This document shows positions 1 through 8,950 of a stretch of 64,000 nt of DNA, in pieces. The notes beneath the pieces are model-generated. The model was not told where the DNA came from and made no database searches. It was given only the letters and a program-made list of their open reading frames with translations. This DNA comes from Allobosea sp. CRIB-10 (lineage in GTDB: Bacteria > Pseudomonadota > Alphaproteobacteria > Rhizobiales > Beijerinckiaceae): positions 219,295-283,294 of the forward strand of contig NZ_FOKP01000005.1 in assembly GCF_900112185.1 (NCBI RefSeq), read 5' to 3'. Made by a program: the position numbers and the translations under genes. Numbering within the stretch: the first letter of the stretch is position 1; the number at the start of each line of letters is the position of its first letter.

Positions 1-2
1 AG

Positions 3-107
3 ATCTCGCGGCTGCGGCGCAAGCTCAAGGAGGCCGGCGCAGGAGTCGAGATCACCTCGCTGCGCGGCATCGGCTACATGCTGAGGGTGTCGGAAGCGGT
101 GTGCTGA
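3..107 (+). CDS. Response regulator, C-terminal end only (OmpR/PhoB type)
   Basis: The window opens inside this gene; only the last 34 codons are present. They read ISRLRRKLKEAG followed by ITSLRGIGYML, the recognition helix and beta-wing of the OmpR/PhoB winged-helix DNA-binding domain, so this is a two-component response regulator. The receiver domain lies to the left of the window. The next gene is a histidine kinase on the opposite strand, converging on it, which is unusual because cognate pairs are normally co-directional; the pairing is therefore not certain. Confidence 0.85.
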   Translation: MSRLRRKLKEAGAGVEITSLRGIGYMLRVSEAVC

Positions 108-285
108 ACCACCCGTCTTTCCGGGGCAGGCCGAAGGCCTGAGCCCGGAACCCAGAACCGATGCCGCTTCCGGAAAAGCGCGCCCGCCATAGCGCTATCA
201 TCACAACCCGCATCGGTCTGGATTCCGGGCTCATCGCTGCGCGAAGCCCCGGAAAGACGAGCGCCTCAAACGGAAGCGCGGCGCT
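108..285. repeat. Intergenic palindromic repeat cluster
   Basis: Non-coding spacer between convergent genes. It carries two copies of a motif containing CTTTCCGGGGC with its inverted partner GCCCCGGAAAG, plus the GGCCGAAGGCC hairpin. The same words recur near 23500-23712 and 31188, so this is a dispersed REP-like family. It may also serve as terminator for the two converging genes. Confidence 0.6.
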
Positions 286-1629
286 TCAGCCGTCTCCGCT
301 CTCGCACGGTGGGAAGACGAGGCGCACGGTGGTGCCGCCGCCCGCCCGGCCGAGGATGGCGAGCGTTCCGCCATGGGCGGCCATGATGTCGCGCACTATC
401 GTCAGGCCGAGCCCGGCGCCGGTCGAGTTCGGCGACATCCGGTTGAACGGTTCGGCCGCTTGCGAGCGGTCGGAGGCATCAATTCCGATGCCGTCATCGC
501 TGACCTCCACTACGGCGCCGTCGATCACCTTCACCAGAATCGTCGATTTCGCCTGGGCATGCCGGAGCGCGTTGTCGACGAGATTGGCGATGGCGGCTCG
601 CACCGTCGGTTCGTTGGCCTCGATCAGCGAGCGGCGCTCGCCTTCCTCCTCCAAGGCGACATCGGCGCCGTTGCTCAGGATCAGCGGCGCGAGATCGGCC
701 AGCACGGCGCGGGCGATGCGATTGAGCTGCAATGGCTCGAACGGCAGTTCGGTGCTGTGCAGCCGGGCGAGCTGAAGCATCGACGAGACGATGGTGGTCA
801 ATCGGCTGACATCGGTGGTGAGCGCGAGCCGCATCTGGTCGTTCGGCAGCGCATCGATCCGGCCGCGCATCACGGTGAGCGGCGTGCGCAATTCATGCGC
901 GACATTGTTCATGAAGCGCCGCTGCACCTCCATATTGCCGGCGATCTTGTCGAGCGCGACGTTGAGCGCCGTGGTCAGCGGCATCAGCTCGATCGGGGTT
1001 TCTTCGGTCGGCAGCAGGCCGCGCGGTGCCTTCGGGTCGATCCTGGCCGCAGCTTCGGCGGCGCTGCGCAGGCGGGCGCCGATATAGGACACCGACATCG
1101 CGATCGCGCCGGCGATCAGCAGGCCGAAGACCACCGAGATCGCCAGTGCCGAGCCGGCGATTGCGCGGAGGTAGTGGGCGAGGATCAGGTCCCAGCCCGG
1201 CACGCCACCGCCGGTCGCCACGATGAAGCGCGTGCCGTCCTTTTCGATCACATCGAAGGCGAGCGCATTATCGCCGCCGACCCGCATCTGCGCCGCGATG
1301 GTCGGGCCGTCGAGCCGGATGTCGATCGGCAGGCCCGGCCGCAATTCTGGCGCATACTCGACAACCGAACGTCCGTCGGAGACCAGGTACCAGAGCGAGG
1401 GGCTGGTACGCTCGATCCGGGTGAGCCCGGCGGTCTTCTCGACCTGCAAGGCGGTGCCGGAGGGCTGGCGGACGCTTTGCTGGATGATCTGGGAGGTGAC
1501 GTCGTTGCGCAGGACGCCGGGATCCTCGGTGATCAGGGCAAAGGCGATGACGGAGCCGATGAAGGCGGTGAACAGGACGATGCCGAGCAGCGACAGGCGC
1601 AGCGTAAGGGCGCGCGACAGCGAGGTCAT
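286..1629 (-). CDS. Sensor histidine kinase, HisKA/HATPase type
   Basis: A 447-residue membrane sensor kinase. Transmembrane segments lie at about residues 12-33 and 156-182 and bracket a periplasmic sensor region. A HAMP-like linker follows, then the HisKA domain with phospho-acceptor His245 in NNVAHELRTP. The ATPase domain has the N box NLVDNALRHA near 349-358, G1 DDGIGI near 378-383 and G2 GAGLGL near 404-409. The reading frame stays open far upstream of this point, but the ATG at 1629 directly precedes the first membrane segment, and the extension has shadow-type composition. The input signal cannot be told from sequence. It converges on the regulator at the window edge. Confidence 0.88.
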   Translation of the reverse strand: MTSLSRALTLRLSLLGIVLFTAFIGSVIAFALITEDPGVLRNDVTSQIIQQSVRQPSGTALQVEKTAGLTRIERTSPSLWYLVSDGRSVVEYAPELRPGLPIDIRLDGPTIAAQMRVGGDNALAFDVIEKDGTRFIVATGGGVPGWDLILAHYLRAIAGSALAISVVFGLLIAGAIAMSVSYIGARLRSAAEAAARIDPKAPRGLLPTEETPIELMPLTTALNVALDKIAGNMEVQRRFMNNVAHELRTPLTVMRGRIDALPNDQMRLALTTDVSRLTTIVSSMLQLARLHSTELPFEPLQLNRIARAVLADLAPLILSNGADVALEEEGERRSLIEANEPTVRAAIANLVDNALRHAQAKSTILVKVIDGAVVEVSDDGIGIDASDRSQAAEPFNRMSPNSTGAGLGLTIVRDIMAAHGGTLAILGRAGGGTTVRLVFPPCESGDG

Positions 1630-1812
1630 GACCGGGCTCCGCCGCCATGCCGTGCAGCCTGTCTCGGTTGGCGCTGGATCGATACGGCGTTGTGAGTCGT
1701 CACGGAACCTCGATGCGGGTATGGCTTGCGCAACCGGGCGCTCGCCTCTTCCTGTCTCTGCATGGACCGTATCGCCATTGCCGTTCAACTCTCTCCCGGA
1801 GCTGCCGGCCTG

Positions 1813-2481
1813 ATGTCTGCGCTGCGCGTCATCTGGAGTTGGCCGTCGCTGCGCGTGATGCTGGCCACGTTGCTGGCCTTCGTGCCGAATCTCGTGCTCG
1901 CGCAAGGAGCGACGACGAAAGGGGATATTCGGGCCGGCCAACTGCCGACTTCGTCCCGCCAGGACATTTTCCGTTTCGTCGAAGGCGTATTCGATACGGC
2001 CAGCAAGACGGTCAGCCTGCCGATCGAGCGCTCGCTCGCGCTGTTCGGCGAGCCGAACGCCTATATCATCGGGGGCGAGCTCAGCGGCTCCTTCGTGGTG
2101 GGCGGGCGCCATGGCAGCGGCGAACTGCGCTTCTCCGACGGCATTCCGGTGCCCGTGAGTTGGTCGGCGCTGTCGGTCGGCATCGGCCTCGGCGCCGATT
2201 ACGGCCGGGTGATCATGCTGGTCTACGGGCTCGACCGATACGAGGATGTGTTCGGCACCTATGCCAGCCTCGGCGGCAGCGCCCATTTCCTCGCCGGTGC
2301 CAACGCCACGATCCTGGCCTCCTCGCGGGCGCGGATCGTGCTGATCTCCTCCGGCCTCGGCCTGCGCTTCTCCGGGGACCTCAGCCGCATCGTCATTGAA
2401 CCTGCGGGCCCGCCGGAACAGTTGCGCCCGCCCGGCCGGATCTGCGCCACGCCGGCCGATTGCCCGCCGCCCGGCCGCTGA
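1813..2481 (+). CDS. EipA-like DUF1134 envelope protein
   Basis: The 222-residue product begins with a signal peptide ending near VLAQ. Its central block (IIGGELSGSFVVGG, then YGRVIMLVYGL and LGGSAHFLAGANATIL) matches the DUF1134 family, whose Brucella member EipA is a periplasmic, envelope-integrity-associated barrel protein. The C-terminus ends in a proline-rich tail. In-frame starts at 1762 and 1726 exist, but 1813 is best: it opens directly on the signal peptide and has GGAG about 11 bases upstream. It diverges from the kinase gene. The match is to the family; a specific role here is inference. Confidence 0.75.
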   Translation: MSALRVIWSWPSLRVMLATLLAFVPNLVLAQGATTKGDIRAGQLPTSSRQDIFRFVEGVFDTASKTVSLPIERSLALFGEPNAYIIGGELSGSFVVGGRHGSGELRFSDGIPVPVSWSALSVGIGLGADYGRVIMLVYGLDRYEDVFGTYASLGGSAHFLAGANATILASSRARIVLISSGLGLRFSGDLSRIVIEPAGPPEQLRPPGRICATPADCPPPGR

Positions 2482-2508
2482 TTGGTCTTCCACCAACGGG
2501 CCTGCTTC

Positions 2509-3192
2509 CTAGCGGCGCCGGTCGAGCAGGCGATGCGCCGTGACATGCAATTCGTCGAGCTGGCTCGCGATTTCGAGCGCGATCAGGCCCATCTCGCGCT
2601 CGTCTGCCGCTTTGCGGACATAGAGCGGCTCCGACCAGAGCACGCAGCCGCGCCCGAAGGGCAGGGCGATGCTCGCTCTGTCCCAATTGTCGAGATCGAC
2701 CCGCGCGCTCGTCACCGCGGCGAAGAGATAGATCGGACGGCCGGTGGCGCGGGCGAGCTGGACCGCGCCCCTGCCGGCGACGCGCGCGATCTTCGGGACA
2801 TCGGCGGTCAGGAGCAGGCTGGTGCCCGCGCGCAGCGCTTCGCGCATCTCGAAGAAGGCGGGAATGGCACGCTTGGCCTTGATCTTCAGGGGGCTTTGTG
2901 TGCCGGAGCCGCGGATGACGCGAAAGCCCGCCCGCTCCACCACCGAGGCGACAACCGCTCCGTCGAAATGCAGCGAAGCCAGGATCGCGACCTCGGCCGC
3001 GCCGTCGAGTGCCGCCAGGCTCAGCATTTGCTGGCCGTGCCAGGTCAGGGCGATGAAGGGGTCGCGGCTGCGTTCCCACGGCCTCGCGCCCGGGATCGCC
3101 GGCTTGAAGCGGGTCGTGCGCCGGACGAAATCGAGATAGCTGTGCAGGGCGCGGCCGGCGAACGACGCAGATTGTCCAGTGCCGAATCGCAT
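2509..3192 (-). CDS. Lysophospholipid acyltransferase family protein (DUF374)
   Basis: A 227-residue protein of the DUF374/LPLAT type. The acyltransferase-like core includes ALTWHGQQML, where the His would be the catalytic base, and the substrate-loop motif VIRGSGTQS about 40 residues further on. A third conserved block, LLTADVPKIARVAGRGAVQLARATGRPIY, resembles the DGP-type motif of the family. Such proteins are thought to acylate lipid A precursors or lysophospholipids at the inner membrane. It lies downstream of a secreted hydrolase on the same strand, with a GC hairpin (3252-3269) between. Confidence 0.75.
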   Translation of the reverse strand: MRFGTGQSASFAGRALHSYLDFVRRTTRFKPAIPGARPWERSRDPFIALTWHGQQMLSLAALDGAAEVAILASLHFDGAVVASVVERAGFRVIRGSGTQSPLKIKAKRAIPAFFEMREALRAGTSLLLTADVPKIARVAGRGAVQLARATGRPIYLFAAVTSARVDLDNWDRASIALPFGRGCVLWSEPLYVRKAADEREMGLIALEIASQLDELHVTAHRLLDRRR

Positions 3193-3271
3193 GATCCGAT
3201 CTCCACGGTGGTCCCGGTGGAGGGATCGGCGCGTCGGCTTGCTCCAACATTGCGCGGCCTTCGGCCGCGGC

Positions 3272-4021
3272 TCAGCGCATCATGAACTTGACGATGCGGG
3301 CGACGAATTCCTCGTCCTGCCCGGCGAAGCCGTGATGCGCGCTGAAGCGACAGGGATTGGCCTCGTCGACCTGCCCGCCGCTCATCCACTCGACCTGGAC
3401 GCGCCTGCCCGCCCAGGCCTGGAACGGAGCGACGCCGGCGGGCAGCGTCAGGCGACAGCGATCCTCGCGATGATGCAGCGCGAGCGTGCGCGGCAGCCGG
3501 TTCGGCGTCCCCAGGATGCTCTGGACGGTAGTGTCGCCGGGCCCGGACGCCTTGCTCAGGAGGCCCGAGGTCAGGACGAGCCGGTCCGGCATGGCGCCCT
3601 CCACGAGCCCCTGGGCGGCACGCATCGTGCCCATGCTGGTGGCGATCACGATGACCGGACGCTTCAATGCGGCCATGTGGTCGACCGCGGCCGAGAGGTT
3701 GGTCCCGCGATCGGCCAGCAGCACATTGTAGCCCTGCGCAGCGAAGGCGTCCCGGTTGCGGATCAGGACATTGTCGCCGGCCTTGCCGAAGCGCGCGCCG
3801 CTGCCGACCTCGAGCCGGCCATCACCGCCGGTCAGGAGGATGGCGCTGCCCTTGGGACTCGGGACGCGGATGAGGATGCTGCGGACGCCGGCGATCGTGA
3901 CGGTCTCGCCGCCTTTGACCGTGATCGGCGTCTCCGCCTGTGCCGGCGACAGGATGGCGAACGACGATAGGACCGCAAGCACGCCGAGGGCTCGCAGGAC
4001 AAGCTGTTGATATCCGATCAT
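3272..4021 (-). CDS. Secreted alpha/beta-hydrolase-like protein
   Basis: A 249-residue protein. Start 4021 gives MIGYQQLVLRALGVLAVLSSFAILSPAQA, a signal peptide with an AQA cleavage site; the frame is open further upstream without signal-like sequence. The mature part contains VIVIATSMGTMRA, a nucleophile-elbow-like motif with T-S-M-G in place of G-x-S-x-G, and a late histidine in FSAHHGFAGQDEEFV that fits the triad base. Substrate is unknown. There is no strong ribosome-binding site ahead of the chosen start. Confidence 0.6.
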   Translation of the reverse strand: MIGYQQLVLRALGVLAVLSSFAILSPAQAETPITVKGGETVTIAGVRSILIRVPSPKGSAILLTGGDGRLEVGSGARFGKAGDNVLIRNRDAFAAQGYNVLLADRGTNLSAAVDHMAALKRPVIVIATSMGTMRAAQGLVEGAMPDRLVLTSGLLSKASGPGDTTVQSILGTPNRLPRTLALHHREDRCRLTLPAGVAPFQAWAGRRVQVEWMSGGQVDEANPCRFSAHHGFAGQDEEFVARIVKFMMR

Positions 4022-4237
4022 GTTAGGAGTCACCCATTCACCCAAAAGCGGCGCAGAACTGCGCGCGCCACCGTCACCGTGTCGCGCCTGCACCTGCCGC
4101 AGGATTCGGTGGCTACATTGCACGAGATGTGCAGCCGGTTTCATGGCCATTCGTCAGGGGAGCCAGGGGGCGGCTCGCGCGGCGGTAACCGGAAAGGCAC
4201 GGCAGGCGCCCGCCTTTCGAGGTCGGGCTTCCTCGTA

Positions 4238-4423
4238 TCAGCGAGGCTTGGGTCTCTTTAACAGGCCAGCTTCGATCGCGAGCTCGATGTCGATTTCCAG
4301 GATCTCCTCACTCGTCAGTTTGAGATCGCGTCTCAGCCTGCGTTGGATGTCGAGATCGATTGGGATTTCGGTCGATAGCGGCATCTCAGGAGCCGGCCGC
4401 TTCCGGCTTTTAGGCATAGGCAT
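4238..4423 (-). CDS. Small hypothetical protein
   Basis: A 61-residue open frame with a basic N-terminus and a middle segment (about residues 20-52) rich in alternating acidic and aliphatic residues that should form amphipathic helices. Codon use is compatible with a real gene, but there is no clear Shine-Dalgarno site and no recognisable family. It sits alone between the hydrolase and tRNA-Val. It resembles small regulatory or antitoxin-like proteins only in general composition. Confidence 0.35.
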   Translation of the reverse strand: MPMPKSRKRPAPEMPLSTEIPIDLDIQRRLRRDLKLTSEEILEIDIELAIEAGLLKRPKPR

Positions 4424-4573
4424 TTGTCATCTACGCGCGAGAGTATGGCGCGGATGCAGCAAACTGCGGCCACCATCCTCCAGGTCGCTGACAACTCCAG
4501 CGAGCGAACTCGATCGCTCGCGCCGCCTTTGCTCAGCGCGGTGGTGCCTATGGATTATTCGAAAGTGGGAAAA

Positions 4574-4648
4574 TGGTGGGCGGCACAGGGATCGAACCTG
4601 TGACCCCTCCCGTGTGAAGGGAGTGCTCTACCGCTGAGCTAGCCGCCC
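4574..4648 (-). tRNA. tRNA-Val (CAC)
   Basis: A 75-nt cloverleaf on the minus strand. The acceptor stem is GGGCGGC/GCCGCCC with encoded CCA, the D arm is present, and the anticodon stem CTCCC/GGGAG encloses loop TTCACAC, giving anticodon CAC. The T arm carries GGTTCGATCC. Adjacent genes belong to neither an island nor a tRNA cluster. Confidence 0.95.
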
Positions 4649-4684
4649 GGACCGCGCTGTTCCTAGTGGGGTGCGCTGCCGCCG

Positions 4685-5383
4685 TCAAGAATGAGTAGCG
4701 AGCGCCGGCTCGCCATTGGTCAGCCGGCGCACCGCCCGGGGCAATTCGCTGAAGTGCTGGATCACCAGATCGGGCGCCAGCGCCTCGACCGGCACGTCGG
4801 TATAGCCGAAGGGCACGCAGATCATCGGGATGCCAGCGGCGCGCGCCGTGTTCACGTCGGTGCGCGAATCGCCGACCATCACCGCGCGGGCCGGATCGGC
4901 CCCGGCCTGCGCGATCGTTTCGGTCAGATGGCGCGGGTCGGGCTTGCAGAAGGCAAAGCTGTCGCGGCCGGCGATGGCGGCGAAGCGCCCGCTCAGCCCG
5001 AAATGGTCGAGGAAGAGCCGGGTGTGCCGGATCGGCTTGTTGGTGCAGACGGCGAAGACGAAGCCTTCGGCGGCGAGCTCGTCCAGCGCCGCGCCGACGC
5101 CGTCATGGATGAAGCTGTTGCCGGCGACCCCATCCGCATAGATGCCGAGGAAGCTCTCGAACAACCGCTCCAGCTTCTCTGCCTCGAGCGGCCGGCCGCT
5201 GACTTTGAAGCCGCGCTCGATCAGCGCTCTGGCTCCAGCGCCGACCAGTTCGCGCGCCCGCTCGATCGGGAGGGCCGCCAACCCTTCCTGTTCGAGGATG
5301 ACGTTGAGCGTGCGCATGATGTCGGGCGCGGTCTCGGCGAGGGTGCCGTCGAGATCGAAGGCGACGATCGGGGGCAGGGACAT
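4685..5383 (-). CDS. gph: Phosphoglycolate phosphatase, HAD family
   Basis: A 232-residue HAD-superfamily hydrolase that removes phosphate from 2-phosphoglycolate, formed during DNA repair or by Rubisco oxygenation. HAD motif I is FDLDGTLAET (Asp10 nucleophile, Asp12), motif II is CTNK, motif III is KPDPRH, and motif IV is MVGDSRTD. Length and motif order match Gph. The start at 5383 is preceded by AGGA at suitable spacing; the much longer in-frame extension upstream is a high-GC shadow. Confidence 0.88.
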   Translation of the reverse strand: MSLPPIVAFDLDGTLAETAPDIMRTLNVILEQEGLAALPIERARELVGAGARALIERGFKVSGRPLEAEKLERLFESFLGIYADGVAGNSFIHDGVGAALDELAAEGFVFAVCTNKPIRHTRLFLDHFGLSGRFAAIAGRDSFAFCKPDPRHLTETIAQAGADPARAVMVGDSRTDVNTARAAGIPMICVPFGYTDVPVEALAPDLVIQHFSELPRAVRRLTNGEPALATHS

Positions 5384-5549
5384 GGGCGATCCTGTGACGT
5401 GGCCCTCCGCATAAAGGCCGGGAGGCACGGCTTGGCAAGGGCGGCCGGGCAACAGCCGCGTCATCTCGTCGTGACCCCGCCGCAATCGCGATGATACGGC
5501 TGCGCTGCCATGATAGGGTGCGGACGAATCGTCGAAAGGGGTCGTAGCG

Positions 5550-5951
5550 GTGTCGAAACTGTCGAGCTGTTCCAGAAGCTCCATTGGCCGTTCCCTGGCC
5601 CGGGCGCTGGGCGCCGGCCTGTTCGTCCTGCCGGCCTGTGGGGCGGCGCTCGCCGCGCCCTTCGAGTTCGCGCCCGCGCCGCAGACCGACCTCAACCGCG
5701 TCTATCGCATCGACAAGGCGACCGGCGAGGTCGGGGCGTGCCAGTTCCAGCTCAAGGAGGGCGGTGTCGGCGTCACCGTCTGCTTCCCCGCGGGGGAGGG
5801 GGCCGGCCCGCAGGCGCCGAGCGACTATGTTCTCGTCCCCTCGCGCCATGAGCGCGAAGGCGGCATCTTCCGCGCCAATGTCCGCACCGGCGAGCTCAGC
5901 GTCTGCTACGTCTTCGACGACAAGGTCGTCTGCACGCCGATGGCGAAGTAG
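5550..5951 (+). CDS. Conserved hypothetical exported protein
   Basis: A 133-residue protein with a GTG start backed by the purine-rich site GAAAGGGG. Residues 1-36 form a signal peptide ending at ALA. The mature part has three internal cysteines (in GACQFQ, TVCFP and SVCYVF) and a late one in VVCTPMAK, suggesting disulfides in the periplasm. Two similar units, RVYRIDKATGEVGACQF and IFRANVRTGELSVCYVF, look like an internal repeat of a two-strand motif. No function is recognised. Confidence 0.65.
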   Translation: MSKLSSCSRSSIGRSLARALGAGLFVLPACGAALAAPFEFAPAPQTDLNRVYRIDKATGEVGACQFQLKEGGVGVTVCFPAGEGAGPQAPSDYVLVPSRHEREGGIFRANVRTGELSVCYVFDDKVVCTPMAK

Positions 5952-6084
5952 CGGCCGCCGCCGGGCTGGTTCCCGAACGGTAATTGCAATCGGCGCACCG
6001 CCTGCATGCGGCGTTTTGCTATCGGCAAGCGCGCGCATCGCGTGCTAGAGCCCCGGCGACCCGTTCAATAGGCCGGAGGCTCGT

Positions 6085-7536
6085 ATGCTGACGCTCAAGG
6101 ATCCCTCGCTGCTGCGCGCGCAGTGCTTCATCGACGGCGCCTGGATCGGCGAAGGCGTCGATGCGGTCGACAATCCGGCGACCGGCGAGGTCCTGGCCAA
6201 GGTGCCGCGCTTCGGCGCGGATGAAACCACCGCCGCGGTCGAGGCCGCTTCGCGCGCCTTCAAGCCCTGGGCGAAGAAATCGGCCAAGGAGCGCTCGCTC
6301 ATCCTGCGCAAATGGTTCGAGCTGATCATGGCGAACCAGGAGGATCTGGCGCAGATCATGACGGCCGAGCAGGGCAAGCCGCTGGCCGAGGCGCGCGGCG
6401 AGGTCGCCTATGCGGCCTCCTTCGTCGAGTTCTACGCCGAGGAAGCCAAGCGCATCTATGGCGAGACCATTCCCTCGCCATTCCCGAATTCGCGGATCAT
6501 CGTGGCGAAGCAGCCGGTCGGCGTCTGCGCCGCGATCACGCCCTGGAATTTCCCGGCGGCGATGATCACCCGCAAATGCGCGCCGGGCCTGGCGGCGGGC
6601 TGCACCTTCGTGGTCAAGCCGGCACCCGACACCCCGCTGACCGCGCTCGCGCTGGTCGCGCTCGCCGAGCAGGCCGGCTTCCCCAAGGGCGTGCTCAACA
6701 TCGTCACCGGCGACGCCCAGGCGATCGGTGGCGTGATGACATCGCATCCGGCGGTGCGTTTCATCGGCTTCACCGGCTCGACCCCGGTCGGCAAGCTGCT
6801 GATGCAGCAGGCGGCCTCGACGGTGAAGAAGGTCGGGCTCGAGCTCGGCGGCAATGCGCCCTTCATCGTCTTCGACGACGCCGATCTCGACAAGGCGGTC
6901 GAGGGCGCGGTCATCGCCAAGTTCCGCAACATGGGCCAGACCTGCGTCTGCACCAATCGGCTCTTCGTCCAGGACGGCATCCATGACGATTTCGTCGCGA
7001 AGTTCGCCGGCGAGGTCGCCAAGATGAAGGTCGGCAACGGCGTCGAGGTCGGCGTCGTGCAGGGGCCGCTGATCAACGAGCGCGCCGTCGAGAAGGTCGA
7101 GCGCCACGTCGCCGATGCGGTCGCCAACGGCGCCAGGGTGATGGTCGGCGGCCATCGCCATGCGCTCGGGCGCACCTTCTACGAGCCGACGGTGCTCGCC
7201 GGTGTGACCACGAAGATGCTGGTGACCACCGAAGAGACCTTCGGGCCGATCGCCCCGGTCTATCGCTTCACCAGCGAGGACGAGGTCGTCGCCATGGCGA
7301 ACGACACGCCCTTCGGCCTGGCGGCGTATTTCTACACGAAGGATCTGGGCCGTGCCTTTCGGGTCGCGGAAGAGCTCGAATACGGCATGGTCGGCATCAA
7401 CTCGGCCATTCTCGGCACCGAGGTCGCCCCCTTCGGTGGCGTCAAGGAATCCGGCCTCGGCCGCGAGGGCTCGCTCCACGGCATCGAGGAGTTCGTCGAG
7501 ATCAAGTACATGCTGATGGGTGGGCTCGGCGCGTGA
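6085..7536 (+). CDS. gabD: NAD(P)-dependent succinate-semialdehyde dehydrogenase
   Basis: A 483-residue aldehyde dehydrogenase that oxidises succinate semialdehyde to succinate, the last step of GABA breakdown. Visible signatures are [13 protein letters not shown] (cofactor binding), [10 protein letters not shown] (Rossmann loop), catalytic Glu253 in LELGGN, and nucleophile Cys287 in GQTCVCTNR, the double-Cys motif typical of GabD. Length is the family norm. GGAGG lies 6 bases before the ATG. The stop overlaps the GTG of rpiA by four bases, so the two are translationally coupled. Confidence 0.92.
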   Translation: MLTLKDPSLLRAQCFIDGAWIGEGVDAVDNPATGEVLAKVPRFGADETTAAVEAASRAFKPWAKKSAKERSLILRKWFELIMANQEDLAQIMTAEQGKPLAEARGEVAYAASFVEFYAEEAKRIYGETIPSPFPNSRIIVAKQPVGVCAAITPWNFPAAMITRKCAPGLAAGCTFVVKPAPDTPLTALALVALAEQAGFPKGVLNIVTGDAQAIGGVMTSHPAVRFIGFTGSTPVGKLLMQQAASTVKKVGLELGGNAPFIVFDDADLDKAVEGAVIAKFRNMGQTCVCTNRLFVQDGIHDDFVAKFAGEVAKMKVGNGVEVGVVQGPLINERAVEKVERHVADAVANGARVMVGGHRHALGRTFYEPTVLAGVTTKMLVTTEETFGPIAPVYRFTSEDEVVAMANDTPFGLAAYFYTKDLGRAFRVAEELEYGMVGINSAILGTEVAPFGGVKESGLGREGSLHGIEEFVEIKYMLMGGLGA

Positions 7537-8243
7537 GCGAAGATCTGAAGAAGGCCGCCGCACTGGCTGCGCTGGAGCTGGTGCGGCCGGGCATGCGCCT
7601 CGGCCTCGGCACCGGCTCGACGGCGAAGCATTTCGTCGACGGCCTCGGCGCCAAGGTCGCGGCCGGACTCAAGGTGATCTGCGTCGCGACCTCCGAGGCA
7701 ACGCAGACGCAGGCGCTCGGCCTCTCGATCCCGATGTCGACGCTCGACGAGACGCCGGAGCTCGACCTCACCATCGATGGCGCCGACGAGCTCGACACCG
7801 GCTTGCGGCTGATCAAGGGCGGTGGCGCCGCGCTGCTGCGCGAGAAGATCGTCGCCGCCGCCTCGAAGCGCATGATCGTGATCGCCGACACCGGCAAGCA
7901 GGTCGAGACGCTCGGCCGCTTTCCGCTGCCGATCGAGGTCGTGCCGTTCGGCTTGGAGGCGACACGGCGGGCGGTCGCGGCTGCGATCGCCTCGTCCGGC
8001 GCGCATGGCGAGCTCAAGCTGCGCAAGCGCCCTGACGGCTCGACTCTTCTGACCGATGGCGGCCACTACATCCTCGACGCGCATCTGGGCCGGATCGAGC
8101 TGCCGGAGGTGCTTGGGCTCGCACTCAATCAGGTGCCGGGCGTCGTCGAGCACGGCCTCTTCCTCGGGCTGGCCACCGCGGCTTTCCTCGCCGGAAGCGA
8201 CGGTGTGCGGGTTCTCGGTGATCCGGCTGCCGAGCGCCACTGA
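7533..8243 (+). CDS. rpiA: Ribose-5-phosphate isomerase A
   Basis: A 236-residue enzyme that interconverts ribose 5-phosphate and ribulose 5-phosphate in the pentose phosphate pathway. The family motifs [21 protein letters not shown] and [11 protein letters not shown] are all intact, as is [10 protein letters not shown] near the C-terminus. The GTG start sits inside the gabD stop codon (GTGA), which implies coupling. Pairing rpiA with gabD has no obvious metabolic logic. Confidence 0.93.
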   Translation: MSEDLKKAAALAALELVRPGMRLGLGTGSTAKHFVDGLGAKVAAGLKVICVATSEATQTQALGLSIPMSTLDETPELDLTIDGADELDTGLRLIKGGGAALLREKIVAAASKRMIVIADTGKQVETLGRFPLPIEVVPFGLEATRRAVAAAIASSGAHGELKLRKRPDGSTLLTDGGHYILDAHLGRIELPEVLGLALNQVPGVVEHGLFLGLATAAFLAGSDGVRVLGDPAAERH

Positions 8244-8270
8244 CAGGTTGTCGAACGGCGCGCTCCGGCC

Positions 8271-8307
8271 GCAAAAGTGGTTTCCACTTTCGCTGGACAT
8301 GTTCTAA
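8271..8307. repeat. Short interspersed repeat, 'AAAAGTGG...ATG-TTCTA' type
   Basis: GCAAAAGTGG, TTTCCACTTT, then GGACATGTTCTAAG: an imperfect hairpin of a family scattered through Hyphomicrobiales intergenic DNA. Another copy is at 57231-57275, and related words occur near 60545-60647. Confidence 0.6.
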
Positions 8308-8397
8308 GAGCGGCCGGCGGCTCGCCCGGTCAGGGTCGTTGCCGCACCAGAACAATGGAATCGCCGCATTCCGGACGATCGACGAAGGGGTAACCGC

Positions 8398-8892
8398 ATG
8401 ATCCGTCACAGCCTGGCAGGCGCGCTTCTCTCGCTGGCGTTGCTCGCCATGCCCGCTTTGGCGCAGCAGGGGCCGACGCCGGAGCATCTCAAGGCCGCCC
8501 GTGAGGTCGTGATTTCCTCCGGCCTGTCGCAGTCCTTCGACTCGATCTACGCCGAGTTCACCGCCGGGGTCCGCCAGAGCTTCGGTACCACTCGGCCCGA
8601 GCTGAAGAAGGACATGGACGAGGTCCTGACCGCCCTCAAGGCCGAGGCGGACCTGCGCCGCGAGGAAATCGTCGACTCCTCGGCCCGCATCTTCGCCAGC
8701 AAGATGACCGAGGCCGATCTCAAGGACGTCGCGGCCTTCTTCAACTCGCCCGTCGGTCAGCGCTACAATTCCTACCGCCCGCAGGTGATCGACGAGATCT
8801 TCGCGCTGCTGCAGCCCTGGAGCACCGCGACCAGCAACCGGCTGTTCGATCTCTTCCAGGCCGAGATGCGCAAGCGCGGCCATCAGCTCTGA
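8398..8892 (+). CDS. DUF2059 domain-containing exported protein
   Basis: A 164-residue protein with a signal peptide ending in ALAQQ near residue 23. The mature helical region (EEIVDSSARIFASKMTEADLKDVAAFFNSPVGQRYNS) is the DUF2059 signature, found in many small periplasmic proteins of proteobacteria. The function of the family is not established. The gene stands alone and ends at a strong bidirectional terminator. Confidence 0.85.
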   Translation: MIRHSLAGALLSLALLAMPALAQQGPTPEHLKAAREVVISSGLSQSFDSIYAEFTAGVRQSFGTTRPELKKDMDEVLTALKAEADLRREEIVDSSARIFASKMTEADLKDVAAFFNSPVGQRYNSYRPQVIDEIFALLQPWSTATSNRLFDLFQAEMRKRGHQL

Positions 8893-8913
8893 GCTGCAGG
8901 CGTCGTGATTGAG

Positions 8914-8943
8914 AAAGGCCGCCGGATGAACCGGCGGCCTTTT
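8914..8943. terminator. Bidirectional rho-independent terminator
   Basis: The arms AAAGGCCGCCGG and CCGGCGGCCTTT form a 12-bp stem with a short loop. T-runs follow on each strand, between convergent genes, so it can end transcription both ways. Confidence 0.88.
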
Positions 8944-8950
8944 GTCTTGC

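Noticed and set aside
6019..7563. A 514-codon minus-strand frame opposite gabD
   Set aside because: Shadow of gabD, which has catalytic Glu253 and Cys287 and a good start site.
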